This document shows positions 27,451 to 35,549 of a stretch of 64,000 nt of DNA, piece by piece. Each line of letters opens with the position of its first letter. Positions within the stretch are counted from its first letter, which is position 1. A program made the position numbers and the translations under genes. Below the pieces are notes generated by a model, which worked only from the letters and a program-made list of their open reading frames with translations, ran no database searches and was not told the DNA's origin. This DNA comes from Flavobacterium frigoritolerans (lineage in GTDB: Bacteria > Bacteroidota > Bacteroidia > Flavobacteriales > Flavobacteriaceae). The stretch lies in assembly GCF_025847275.1 (NCBI RefSeq), contig NZ_JAOZEV010000011.1, forward strand, positions 62,001-126,000, in the 5' to 3' direction.

Positions 27451-28230
27451 CTAAAGCTTCTTAATAAATTCTGTCGCTGCTTGTCCAGCATTATCTGTTT
27501 TCATGAAATTCTCTCCAATTAAGAAACCTTTGTAACCGTATGGTTTTAATTCGTTAATGGCTTCGATAGATGAGATTCCACTTTCAGAAACTTTTACAAA
27601 ATCATCAGGAATTTGTGCTGCTAATTGTTTGCTGAAATCCAAGCTAACTTCGAAAGTTTTTAGATTTCGGTTATTAACACCAATCATATCTAGTGTTGGT
27701 ATTATCGATTTTTCTAATTCTTCCTGATTATGAACTTCTAGTAAAACTTCTAATCCTAAACTTTTTGCAAATTTAGATAATGACTTTATTTCTTCTCTTG
27801 TTAGAACAGCTGCGATAAGCAAAATTAAATCGGCTCCAAATGCTTTGGCTTCTAATATCTGATATTCATCGACAATAAATTCTTTTCGCAATAATGGAAT
27901 ATTTACTGACGCTCTTGCTAGAAGTAAATCATCGAGTGAACCACCAAAATATTTCCCATCTGTTAAAACAGAAATTCCACAAGCTCCTGCATTTTCATAT
28001 CCTTTCACCACTTCTTCTACCGTAAAACTTTGGTTTATTATCGATTTAGAAGGTGAACGACGTTTGTGCTCGGCAATGATTCCTGTAGAACTTGCTTTTA
28101 GGTTTTGACTTAAAGAAATAGTTTTTCTCTCGAAGAAAACCGAAGCTTCTAGTTGCGAAACTGGAATTATTGATTTCTTGAGAATGACTTCTCTTTTTTT
28201 GTCAACTATTATTTTATCTAAAATATTCAT
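27451..28230 (-). CDS. trpC: Indole-3-glycerol phosphate synthase
   Basis: 259 residues, TIM barrel. Conserved EHKRRSPSKS (about 53-62), catalytic region PLLRKEFIVDEYQI (about 113-126), NRNLKTFEVSL and the C-terminal SESGISS and GFLIGENFMK segments. Ring closure of CdRP to indole-3-glycerol phosphate. Separate from trpF here, unlike the TrpCF fusion of enterobacteria. Confidence 0.96.
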   Translation of the reverse strand: MNILDKIIVDKKREVILKKSIIPVSQLEASVFFERKTISLSQNLKASSTGIIAEHKRRSPSKSIINQSFTVEEVVKGYENAGACGISVLTDGKYFGGSLDDLLLARASVNIPLLRKEFIVDEYQILEAKAFGADLILLIAAVLTREEIKSLSKFAKSLGLEVLLEVHNQEELEKSIIPTLDMIGVNNRNLKTFEVSLDFSKQLAAQIPDDFVKVSESGISSIEAINELKPYGYKGFLIGENFMKTDNAGQAATEFIKKL

Positions 28231-28239
28231 TGTTTTTTT

Positions 28240-28312
28240 ATTTCAGGTTTCAAGCTTCAAGTTTCACGTTCCAATAATTTGAAACCAGAAACAAACAAAA
28301 CTTGAAACTATT
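28240..28312. repeat. CTTGAAA-type array before trpC
   Basis: On the minus (sense) strand the spacer between trpD and trpC reads as repeats of the words ACTTGAA, GCTTGAAA and CCTGAAA, ending 10 bases before the ATG. It resembles the other octamer spacers but with a different core word. Confidence 0.5.
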
Positions 28313-28313
28313 T

Positions 28314-29306
28314 TTACTTACTTAAATCTTTCAATTTATTCAAAGCTACTAATCCTTTACCAGAAAACAAGCTTTCTTTTGCCAGTTCAAAACCTTCTTG
28401 TGGAGTACACTTTGTAACTGTCGCAATTGCCATTGCAGCATTGGCGCAAACTACATTGTTCTGAGCTTCTGTACCTTTTCCAGAAAGAATATTGATAAAC
28501 ATATCCGCTGATTCGTCGATTGTTTTTCCACCTTCAATTTCGCTTTGCGCTAAAGTACGAATGCCAAAATCACTTGGATTTAACATGCCTTCCATTGTAC
28601 TGGTAATAATTTTTGTTGGCCCAGTTAAAGAAACCTCATCGTAACCATCAAGCGAATGCAGGATAGTGAAATTTACATCGGTATTTTGATATAAATACGC
28701 ATACATTCTAGCTAATTCCAGATTAAAAACTCCGACTAATTGGTTCTTAGGAAATGATGGATTTACCATTGGTCCCAACATATTAAAGAACGTTTTTACT
28801 GCTAATTCTTTTCTTATAGGTCCAACATTTTTCATAGCAGGGTGAAACAATGGTGCATGAAGCACACAAATTCCAGCTTTATCTATACATTTTTCTATGA
28901 AATCGGCATCATTGGTGAATTTGATTCCCATTTTTTCCATTACGTTGCTAGAACCTGAAATAGATGAAACTCCGTAATTACCGTGTTTGGCAACTTTTAT
29001 TCCTGCACCAGCAGCTATAAATGATGCTAGAGTCGAAATATTGAAAGTATCTTTTCCGTCACCACCAGTTCCGCATAAATCGATAGTATTGTAAGCCGAT
29101 AAATCTACACGAATGCATAAATTTAATAGAGCTTCACGAAAGCCAGCCATTTCATCGATGCTAATACTGCGCATCATAAATATGGTAAGAAACGCCGAAA
29201 TCTGACTCGGGTTATAATCACCATTTGATATATTAGTCAATACGGTTTTTGCCTCTTCTTTAGTAAGAAGCTCGTGATTGATTAATCTGTTTAATATATT
29301 TTTCAT
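28314..29306 (-). CDS. trpD: Anthranilate phosphoribosyltransferase
   Basis: 330 residues. Glycine-rich PRPP motif CGTGGDGKDTFNIST (about 76-91), KHGNYGVSS (about 107) and the DGYDEVSLTGPT block (about 218). Transfers phosphoribose to anthranilate. The N-terminal helical region LINHELLTKEEA is usual. Separated from trpG by a GNAT gene. Confidence 0.96.
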   Translation of the reverse strand: MKNILNRLINHELLTKEEAKTVLTNISNGDYNPSQISAFLTIFMMRSISIDEMAGFREALLNLCIRVDLSAYNTIDLCGTGGDGKDTFNISTLASFIAAGAGIKVAKHGNYGVSSISGSSNVMEKMGIKFTNDADFIEKCIDKAGICVLHAPLFHPAMKNVGPIRKELAVKTFFNMLGPMVNPSFPKNQLVGVFNLELARMYAYLYQNTDVNFTILHSLDGYDEVSLTGPTKIITSTMEGMLNPSDFGIRTLAQSEIEGGKTIDESADMFINILSGKGTEAQNNVVCANAAMAIATVTKCTPQEGFELAKESLFSGKGLVALNKLKDLSK

Positions 29307-29310
29307 TCTT

Positions 29311-29372
29311 TTTAAGGTTCTAAGTTGCTAAGCTACTAAGGTTGTGAGTTTTTTACTGTAAACTGATACTGA
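29311..29372. repeat. Octamer spacer before trpD
   Basis: Plus strand reads GGTTCTAAG-TTGCTAAG-CTACTAAG-GTTGTGAG, then CTGATACTGAATACT. On the sense strand the (CTTAGNAA)n array ends just before the trpD ATG. Related spacers precede the GNAT gene and trpG. Confidence 0.65.
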
Positions 29373-29380
29373 ATACTTTC

Positions 29381-29788
29381 TTAATGTTCATTTCCTTGAT
29401 AAATCCACATTGGTTCTGTTTGTCCCGCTCTTTCAAATCCATTTTTTTTATAAAAATCTATTGATTTTCCGTCTGCGGTTAACATTTGCATATGAAAATC
29501 ACGATATTTTTCTTGCATTTTATCACAAATCATTTTGCCTATCCCTTTACCTTGGTATTCTGGGAGTACTAATAAATGTGGATAATATACCGTTAAATAA
29601 CCATCAGAAATTGCATTTCCAAGTCCAACCAGTTTTGTATCATCCCAAGCTGTAATTAAAGTTTCAGAATTTAAAAGCCCTTTATATAATAGGTCAGGTT
29701 TTTCAGCCGAACTCCATTCATTGGCTTTGTATAATCTTATTATATCTTCAATATTAATTTCTTTGGTTTCTAAAATTTTAATATTCAT
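29381..29788 (-). CDS. GNAT-family N-acetyltransferase
   Basis: 135 residues. Acetyl-CoA-binding motif A is VLPEYQGKGIGKMICDKM (about 79-96), preceded by TVYYPHLLV and followed by FYKKNGFERAG, the usual GNAT fold layout. Acceptor unknown. It is embedded between trpG and trpD in the same direction, so likely coexpressed. No role in Trp synthesis is evident. Confidence 0.87.
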   Translation of the reverse strand: MNIKILETKEINIEDIIRLYKANEWSSAEKPDLLYKGLLNSETLITAWDDTKLVGLGNAISDGYLTVYYPHLLVLPEYQGKGIGKMICDKMQEKYRDFHMQMLTADGKSIDFYKKNGFERAGQTEPMWIYQGNEH

Positions 29789-29792
29789 TTTT

Positions 29793-29885
29793 TTAAGTTG
29801 CTAAGGTTCTAAGATTCTGAGTTACTAAGTTTTTTTTCTTTAAATAGTAAACTGCGACTGAATACTGCGACAGATTACTGTAAAC
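29793..29885. repeat. Octamer spacer before the GNAT gene
   Basis: Plus strand: TTGCTAAG-GTTCTAAG-ATTCTGAG-TTACTAAG, then a second motif with AAACTGCGACTGAATACTG. The sense-strand CTTAGNAA array ends directly at the GNAT ATG. Same two-part design as the spacers at 29311, 30464 and, in part, 31030. Confidence 0.65.
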
Positions 29886-29891
29886 TAAAGA

Positions 29892-30458
29892 CTAGCTTTT
29901 AATCCAGTTCTCTAACATTTTTTTTCCGTTTGGTGTTAATACACTTTCAGGATGAAATTGAACTCCGCGCACATCATAGGTTCTGTGCCTTAATGACATT
30001 ACCTGACCGTTTTCGTCGTAAGATGTAGCTTCAAGGACATCGGGTAAAGTTGCATCTACAACCCATGAATGATAACGACCAACTTCAAATTCTTTTTCTA
30101 ATCCTTCAAACAAAATTTCATCATCGACAACTGTTTTTACATTAGTTGCTACACCATGATATACTTTGTCTAGGTTTGATAATGTTCCCCCAAAAACTTC
30201 TCCAATAGCCTGTTGTCCTAAACAAACTCCAAGAATACTTTTGGTTGGTGCATATTTTTGAATAACAGCTTTTAGCAAACCTGCTTCGTCTGGAATTCCT
30301 GGTCCTGGAGAAAGTAATATTTTGTCGAAACTTGCAATTTCATCAATATCAAACTCATCATTTCTATATACAGTTACTTCGCAATCTAAATCTTCCAGAT
30401 AATGTACTAGATTATAAGTGAAGCTATCGTAGTTATCTATTACTAATATTTTTTTCAT
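29892..30458 (-). CDS. trpG: Anthranilate synthase component II (glutamine amidotransferase)
   Basis: 188 residues. Class I amidotransferase: oxyanion LSPGPGIPDEAG (about 50-61), nucleophile Cys in GVCLGQQAIGE (about 78), and His/Glu in GVQFHPESVLT (about 170). Supplies ammonia to TrpE. It could also serve aminodeoxychorismate synthase, as TrpG/PabA are often shared; no pabB lies in this window. Confidence 0.95.
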   Translation of the reverse strand: MKKILVIDNYDSFTYNLVHYLEDLDCEVTVYRNDEFDIDEIASFDKILLSPGPGIPDEAGLLKAVIQKYAPTKSILGVCLGQQAIGEVFGGTLSNLDKVYHGVATNVKTVVDDEILFEGLEKEFEVGRYHSWVVDATLPDVLEATSYDENGQVMSLRHRTYDVRGVQFHPESVLTPNGKKMLENWIKS

Positions 30459-30463
30459 TTTTT

Positions 30464-30537
30464 TTGAGGTTCTAAGTTGCTAAGATTCTGAGTTACTACG
30501 TTTTTAAACTGTGACTGAATACTGAAACTGGCAACTA
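30464..30537. repeat. Octamer spacer before trpG
   Basis: Plus strand: GGTTCTAAG-TTGCTAAG-ATTCTGAG-TTACTACG, then AAACTGTGACTGAATACTG. Reading on the sense strand, the array ends about nine bases before the trpG ATG. Confidence 0.65.
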
Positions 30538-30545
30538 ATTTTTAT

Positions 30546-31004
30546 TTATTTTTCTCGAACGTATTTTTCGACAATTATTCTATTTATTCCAAGTTTTTCA
30601 ATTTTCTCAATTCCTTTTTGAATTAAGGTATCATTTTTAACTTTTACTGTAAAATCAAATTTACTGTTCTCCCAGTCTCTATTATTGAAATATTCTAAAT
30701 TCTCTGTATATGTACTATCTTTTAAAGTATATTTTCCTCCACCTCCGAAGAATAGTGCATCGGCTTTTTTACCATTATTTAAGTCGTGGTTAAAGAATGC
30801 AAAGTGTGAGTCATTTATAATTTTAATCATTTTGGTTTTTGGGTCGAATGTTGAAAAAGTAGAATCTTTTTCGGTTGTCTCTGCCGATATAAGTCGCCAG
30901 GTTCCTTCGATATCTTTTTTAGATGTTGTTGTTTCTTGCTTGCTCTTATCGTTGCAAGAAGTTAAAAATGCCATAACCAATAATAATCCAATAGTGTTTT
31001 TCAT
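30546..31004 (-). CDS. Small lipocalin-like lipoprotein
   Basis: 152 residues. The signal peptide ends in lipobox FLTSC (Cys about 17). The mature part opens with IEGTWRLISAET, the usual start of the lipocalin-like/DUF-type beta-barrels, followed by alternating strands. Ligand unknown. It sits between trpE and trpG in the same direction. It has no evident link to Trp synthesis, so it is a passenger or shares the promoter. Confidence 0.75.
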   Translation of the reverse strand: MKNTIGLLLVMAFLTSCNDKSKQETTTSKKDIEGTWRLISAETTEKDSTFSTFDPKTKMIKIINDSHFAFFNHDLNNGKKADALFFGGGGKYTLKDSTYTENLEYFNNRDWENSKFDFTVKVKNDTLIQKGIEKIEKLGINRIIVEKYVREK

Positions 31005-31059
31005 AGTTTTTAGGTTTTAGTTAATATTTTGGTTCAAGTTTACAAACTGCAACTGAATA

Positions 31060-32460
31060 CTAAATTTTTTCTGCCATTTCTAGCGCAGTATTTAATGCTC
31101 TCAATTTATTATATACTTCTTGCATTTCGCTTTCTTCGTCAGAACTTGCTACAATTCCGGCTCCAGCTTGGCAATGTAATTGGTGGTTTTTGCTCAAGAA
31201 AGTTCTAATCATGATGGCATGGTTAAAGTTGCCTTCAAAATCCATTACACCGATAGCACCACCATAAAAAGTACGATTGGTTTTTTCGTATTCTTCTATA
31301 AGTTGCATGGCTCTGTGTTTTGGTGCACCGCTTAAAGTTCCTGCAGGAAAAGTATCTGCTACAACTTGCATTGTAGTTGCTTTTTCATGTAAATGTCCTG
31401 TAACTTTTGATACTAAGTGGATAACATGTGAGAAAAACTGAACTTCACGATATTTCTCGACATTTACATCATGTCCGTTACGGCTTAAATCATTTCTTGC
31501 TAAGTCGACTAACATTACGTGTTCGCTATTTTCTTTTTTATCTTCTGATAATTGTTTAGCTAGAATTGCGTCTTGCTCATCGTTTCCAGTTCTTTTGAAA
31601 GTTCCGGCAATAGGATGAATTTCGGCTTTACGATCTTTTACAATGATTTGAGCTTCGGGTGAAGAACCAAATATCTTGAAATCACCGTAATCAAAAAAGA
31701 ATAAATAAGGAGAAGGGTTGATGCTTCTTAATGCTCTGTACACATTAAATTCGTCTCCTTTAAATCCTTGTGTAAATCGGCGTGATAAAACCAATTGGAA
31801 TACATCGCCACGGAAGCAATGTTTTTTTGCTAAAGCAACATTATGTTTAAATTCTTCATCGGTAAGATTTGAGAATCCTTCGCCTTCTTTAGAGAATTGG
31901 TACGAAGCTATATTTCTTGATTGTAATAATTGCTCTATTTCTGAGATATTATTTCTTCCATCTACGCTGTGGCAAAAAATGTAAGCTTCGTTTTTGAAGT
32001 GATTTATTGCAATTATATTTTGGTAAACTGCATAATATACATCAGGAATAGAAATGCTATTGTCTTTTTTTGCAATAGTTACTTTTTCAAAATAACGAAC
32101 GGCATCGTAAGAAATGTATCCGAATAATCCGTTATTGATGAACTTGAAATCATTCTTTTCTGATTTAAATTGTCCTGAAAACTCCTGAATTATTTCGGGA
32201 ATATTAGTAGAACTGTCGATAGCTATTTTTTCTGAAGTTCCATCAGGATAATTTTTAGAAATAGTTTCGTTCTCAATTTTAATGCTTGCAATAGGGTTGC
32301 AGCAGATATAGGAGAAACTATTGTCATTACCATGATAATCGCTACTTTCTAGCAGTAAACTATTAGGGAATTTATCTCTAATTTTAAAATAAATGCTCAC
32401 TGGCGTTACAGTGTCAGCAAGAATTTGTTTGTAGTGTGTGTTTAGTATAAAAGGTTTCAA
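31060..32460 (-). CDS. trpE: Anthranilate synthase component I
   Basis: 466 residues. Makes anthranilate from chorismate with ammonia from TrpG. The N-terminal LLESSD motif (about 35-40) is the known tryptophan feedback site. The chorismate-binding domain has ELVLSRRF-like FQLVLSRRF, GSSPEAQI, HPIAGTFKRTG, LVDLARNDL, TFPAGTLSGAPK and GAIGVMDFEGN. First structural gene of the operon, preceded by a leader peptide and attenuator. Confidence 0.97.
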   Translation of the reverse strand: MKPFILNTHYKQILADTVTPVSIYFKIRDKFPNSLLLESSDYHGNDNSFSYICCNPIASIKIENETISKNYPDGTSEKIAIDSSTNIPEIIQEFSGQFKSEKNDFKFINNGLFGYISYDAVRYFEKVTIAKKDNSISIPDVYYAVYQNIIAINHFKNEAYIFCHSVDGRNNISEIEQLLQSRNIASYQFSKEGEGFSNLTDEEFKHNVALAKKHCFRGDVFQLVLSRRFTQGFKGDEFNVYRALRSINPSPYLFFFDYGDFKIFGSSPEAQIIVKDRKAEIHPIAGTFKRTGNDEQDAILAKQLSEDKKENSEHVMLVDLARNDLSRNGHDVNVEKYREVQFFSHVIHLVSKVTGHLHEKATTMQVVADTFPAGTLSGAPKHRAMQLIEEYEKTNRTFYGGAIGVMDFEGNFNHAIMIRTFLSKNHQLHCQAGAGIVASSDEESEMQEVYNKLRALNTALEMAEKI

Positions 32461-32510
32461 TGTGTTGGTTTTTTAAATTTTAATATATTGTTTTCTAGAA
32501 AATTTTGAAC

Positions 32511-32544
32511 AAAAAAAAAGGCTTGTCGTGATGACAAGCCTTTT
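32511..32544 (-). terminator. trp attenuator terminator hairpin
   Basis: On the minus strand, stem GGCTTGTC / GACAAGCC with loop ATCAC (plus 32520-32540), extended by A/T pairs and followed by nine T. It lies between the leader peptide and trpE. Its left arm and loop can instead pair with the leader's 3' end (32575-32588). Confidence 0.9.
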
Positions 32545-32574
32545 ATATTTATAGTTTGAATAATACCATAGGAA

Positions 32575-32600
32575 GCTTCGTTCACGACGTTTGACGTAAA
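32575..32600 (-). promoter_or_regulatory. trp leader antiterminator and protector segments
   Basis: Minus-strand GTCGTGA (32582-32588) pairs perfectly with TCACGAC of the terminator (32525-32531). AAGC (32575-32578) pairs with GCTT (32536-32539). This is an antiterminator exclusive with the terminator. TTTACG (32595-32600) can pair with CGTGAA (32581-32586) as the 1:2 protector stem. Confidence 0.75.
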
Positions 32601-32638
32601 TTGTTCCACCACCAAGTATTATTTGTAATTGTTTTCAT
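32582..32638 (-). CDS. trpL: trp operon leader peptide
   Basis: 18-residue ORF MKTITNNTWWWNNLRQTS, too short for standard calling. Three consecutive TGG codons lie at 32606-32614. Ribosomes stalled there for lack of Trp-tRNA would leave the antiterminator half at 32575-32588 free. Ribosomes reaching the TGA at 32582 would cover it and let the terminator at 32511-32544 form. Placement just downstream of a -7 box and upstream of trpE fits a class I attenuator. Confidence 0.9.
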   Translation of the reverse strand: MKTITNNTWWWNNLRQTS

Positions 32639-32656
32639 AAACTTTTTTTGTTGGTA

Positions 32657-32664
32657 CAAATATA
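32657..32664 (-). promoter_or_regulatory. Candidate trp operon -7 box
   Basis: TATATTTG on the minus strand fits TAnnTTTG and puts the start site near 32650, giving a short 5' leader before the trpL ATG at 32638. No clear TTG -33 box is seen. Confidence 0.55.
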
Positions 32665-32762
32665 TAAATGTAATTTGAGTATTCGTCTATATTATTTTAA
32701 AAAAAACATCTACTTTTTTGAGTTTTTTGTTAAATTTAATTGAAGGAGGCAGTTTTAAAGGC

Positions 32763-34040
32763 TTAATTTCCACTAGCTAAAGTGTTATTTACGTTCATTC
32801 TAAAATCAGGATTAGCCTTAATATTTGGTTCAGTAAATAATGCGACATTTCTTATAGATGTGTATTCTAAGCCGAAAGCAGGGTTCTGATACCAGTTATT
32901 AATGCCCGAATCAAAGTTAGAATTTTCGCTTAAAATACCACCTTGGCAGTTATTAATGATCAATCCGCTTAGTTTTATTTTTTCAAGATTTACCAGTCCA
33001 TCTCCAATTTTACCTTGAAGTATAACAAATGGTGTAAAGCCCGAGATCACACTATTATTTAATGCAAAATAACTATTTTCTCCTATATGCGCTGCTTCGC
33101 GTACTAGCCCTTGATTGCTTTCTTCAAGATTTATTAATGTAATGTTATTAGCAGTTATCTTGGTTAGTTTTTTACTAGTATCGCTGTTTTCGATTTTGTC
33201 GTAAGAGTCGATTTCAAAACATCGTGAGCCTGAAATATCCGAAGAGTAGGGATGACGAATGGCTATACTATTGTTTATGGCGCATTGTACTCCTTGTGTA
33301 AAATCAAAATCATCATCTGTAGCTCGGTAGGAAACTAAGTTATTCATAACGACATCACCACCGTAAGCTTCAAATGAGTCATCATTGGAATAACTTATTT
33401 GGATATATTCAAGTTTGGTTTTACGTCCAATTCCTGCCAGTGATAAGCCATTAATTTCTTTTAACGAATTTAATTTTCTGCCGGAATATTCGATGCGGAT
33501 GTATTTTAAAATGCCTGAATTATCCTCAGCGTCTTGTCCTCCATAATGATTTACAACAGGATCAAGATTAAAATCTAGGAAACTTACGCCGCCCATTTTA
33601 TTGATAGGAGCTTTACCAAGAAGAATTATTCCGCCCCAATCACCAGGTTTTCTTTCGGCAACATTCTTATTAGATGTAAAGATAATTGGATCTGTTTCTA
33701 GGCCTTCGGCTATTATCTTGGAGCCATTTGTTATTACCAATGTACCACAAGTTTTATCATCTCCTCTTATTACTGTTCCAGGTTCGATTGTTAAAACGGC
33801 ATTGTTTGTTACGTAAACGACACCAACCAATTGATAAGTATTTCGTTTGTATAATTTGGTATCCTTATCAATAGTTCCAGCCAGAATGTTTGTAGCTTCA
33901 TTATACTCTGTTGAAGCAGGTTTAAAATTGGTCCATTTATTCATCCAGTTTGATGCTCCAACAATCCCTTTTTGTTGTTGCGCATTGACTATTATGCTAC
34001 TTATTAAACAAATAATTACAAGGTGTAAATTTTTTTTCAT
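32763..34040 (-). CDS. Secreted right-handed beta-helix protein
   Basis: 425 residues. The signal peptide ends at IVNAQ (about 20). The mature protein has a short N-terminal helix region with ASNWMNKWTNFKP. The remainder is pectin-lyase-like beta-helix: LTIEPGTVIRGDDKTCGTLVI, DWGGIILLGKAPIN, LKYIRIEYSGR and LEYIQISYSNDDSFEAYGG. No catalytic triad of a polysaccharide lyase and no T9SS sorting tail are visible. Known homologues in Bacteroidota are surface or periplasmic proteins of unknown function. It is monocistronic. Confidence 0.75.
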   Translation of the reverse strand: MKKNLHLVIICLISSIIVNAQQQKGIVGASNWMNKWTNFKPASTEYNEATNILAGTIDKDTKLYKRNTYQLVGVVYVTNNAVLTIEPGTVIRGDDKTCGTLVITNGSKIIAEGLETDPIIFTSNKNVAERKPGDWGGIILLGKAPINKMGGVSFLDFNLDPVVNHYGGQDAEDNSGILKYIRIEYSGRKLNSLKEINGLSLAGIGRKTKLEYIQISYSNDDSFEAYGGDVVMNNLVSYRATDDDFDFTQGVQCAINNSIAIRHPYSSDISGSRCFEIDSYDKIENSDTSKKLTKITANNITLINLEESNQGLVREAAHIGENSYFALNNSVISGFTPFVILQGKIGDGLVNLEKIKLSGLIINNCQGGILSENSNFDSGINNWYQNPAFGLEYTSIRNVALFTEPNIKANPDFRMNVNNTLASGN

Positions 34041-34240
34041 AGTACTGTCTTTTGCAAAATTTGATTTTTTTTGGATAAAAGCTTTTTGTTTAAAACAAAA
34101 ACTTTTTTGATTGAGCCAAAATTAGATGAGGTTTGTTAATCAAAGAATGATAAGATATTATGAAAGTGTTATTATAACTTTATGAACGTTATTTTATCTG
34201 TTTAGAATATTGTTATTTTTTTTAAGTTAAAATTAAAGCA

Positions 34241-34275
34241 AAAAAATCCCATCTGCCGTGGCCGATGGGATTTTT
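34241..34275 (-). terminator. Terminator of the MarR-nitroreductase-YceI unit
   Basis: Stem AAAAATCCCATC / GATGGGATTTTT around a GC-rich loop that can itself pair (GCC/GGC). T-rich on the minus strand. Lies 22 bases past the YceI stop. The spacer 34041-34240 holds nothing else clear. Confidence 0.85.
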
Positions 34276-34296
34276 CGAATTAGTAAGTGTGTAATA

Positions 34297-34863
34297 TTAG
34301 AATTTCAAAGCTACAGTTAATTCAAAATCATCATTGATAGTTTTGTCTCCTAAGTTTTCGAAGAAGTTTCCTGAGTTGTATTTAATATCATATTTAGTTC
34401 TGTCAACTTTAAATGCAGTTGTAGCAGTATTACCATTTACAGTAATATCAAAAGTTACTGGTTTAGTAATTCCTTTGATAGTTAAATCTGCAGTTACAGT
34501 GTAAACATCAGTTGCTTTAGCTCCGATAGTTTTGAAAACTAATTTAGCAGTTGGGAATTTTTCAGTTCCAAAGAAGTCATCAGCTTTCAAGTGACCGTTT
34601 AATTTTCCTTGGTATTCACCAGAAAGGTCAGTTGCGTTGATAGAAGTCATATCTACAGTGAAAGTTCCACCAGCTAATTTTTTACCTTTAAATACTAAAG
34701 CACCATCTTTTAGGTTTACAGTACCAGAGTGTTCTCCTGTTACTTTTTTACCAACCCATTTAACTGTACTTGTTTTAACGTCAACTTTTTTAGTTTGAGC
34801 GTTGATTGAAACTGATGATAGAGCTACCACTAGGGCTAGAGCAATTGTTTTTAGATTTTTCAT
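34297..34863 (-). CDS. YceI-family periplasmic protein
   Basis: 188 residues. Signal peptide cut after SINAQ (about 22). YceI lipocalin-like barrel: VDVKTSTVKWVGKKVTGEHSG, then GGTFTVDMTSINATDL, LKADDFFGTEKFPTAKLVF and the closing FELTVALKF. The family binds polyisoprenoids such as octaprenol-type quinone tails. It follows the nitroreductase by 39 bases and may share its mRNA. Confidence 0.93.
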   Translation of the reverse strand: MKNLKTIALALVVALSSVSINAQTKKVDVKTSTVKWVGKKVTGEHSGTVNLKDGALVFKGKKLAGGTFTVDMTSINATDLSGEYQGKLNGHLKADDFFGTEKFPTAKLVFKTIGAKATDVYTVTADLTIKGITKPVTFDITVNGNTATTAFKVDRTKYDIKYNSGNFFENLGDKTINDDFELTVALKF

Positions 34864-34902
34864 TTTGTTTGTTTTTTGTTTTTAATGAATTTGGATTAAT
34901 AA

Positions 34903-35535
34903 TTATAGTGTGATAAATAATTCTTCTTGAGATTTTCTTACTTTTTTATGATGCTGTGTTGCATCTTCTTCGTGTCTGTAACCTACAGTTGCAATTACCG
35001 AAGCATTTAAATGCAAAGCATCTAAACCAAGGATTTCATTAAATGCAGCTTGATCAAAACCTTCCATTGGCGTAACGTCAATTTTTAATTCGGCAGCAGC
35101 GTTTAATAAGTTTCCTAATGCTAAGTAAGTTTGTTTAGATGTCCAAATGTTTTTTGCATCTGGTGAAAGAGTCGTGATTTTAGATTTCATAAAATCGCTA
35201 TATCCAGATAGTGATTCAGCTGGAATTCCTCTTGTTTCGCTAATGTTTTTGACAAAATTGTTAATTGCATCATCACCAATATTAGTGTCATTTGCAAAAA
35301 CTACCAAATGAGAAGCATCTACAATTTGAGATTGTCCCCAAGCTGCTCCTTGTAATTTTGCTCTTAATTCTGGTGATTCAACAAAAATTACTTTGTATGG
35401 TTGTAGTCCGTAAGAAGATGAACTTAAGCGTATTGCTTCTTTTAATGTATTTAAATCTTCAGCAGATATTTTTTTGGTCGCATCAAACTTTTTGGTTGCG
35501 TATCTCCAATTTTGATTTTCTAGGAAAGTATTCAT
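34903..35535 (-). CDS. NAD(P)H-dependent nitroreductase-family oxidoreductase
   Basis: 210 residues, FMN flavoprotein. NfsB-like hallmarks: RYATKKFD (about 12-19), RLSSSSYGLQPYKVIFVES (about 36-54), QTYLALGNLLNAAAELKIDVTPMEGFD (about 136-162) and VATVGYRHEED. Reduces nitroaromatics, quinones or flavins. It lies 14 bases after the MarR gene, a common arrangement where the MarR protein senses the substrate. Confidence 0.92.
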   Translation of the reverse strand: MNTFLENQNWRYATKKFDATKKISAEDLNTLKEAIRLSSSSYGLQPYKVIFVESPELRAKLQGAAWGQSQIVDASHLVVFANDTNIGDDAINNFVKNISETRGIPAESLSGYSDFMKSKITTLSPDAKNIWTSKQTYLALGNLLNAAAELKIDVTPMEGFDQAAFNEILGLDALHLNASVIATVGYRHEEDATQHHKKVRKSQEELFITL

Positions 35536-35549
35536 TTTATTTATTTGTA

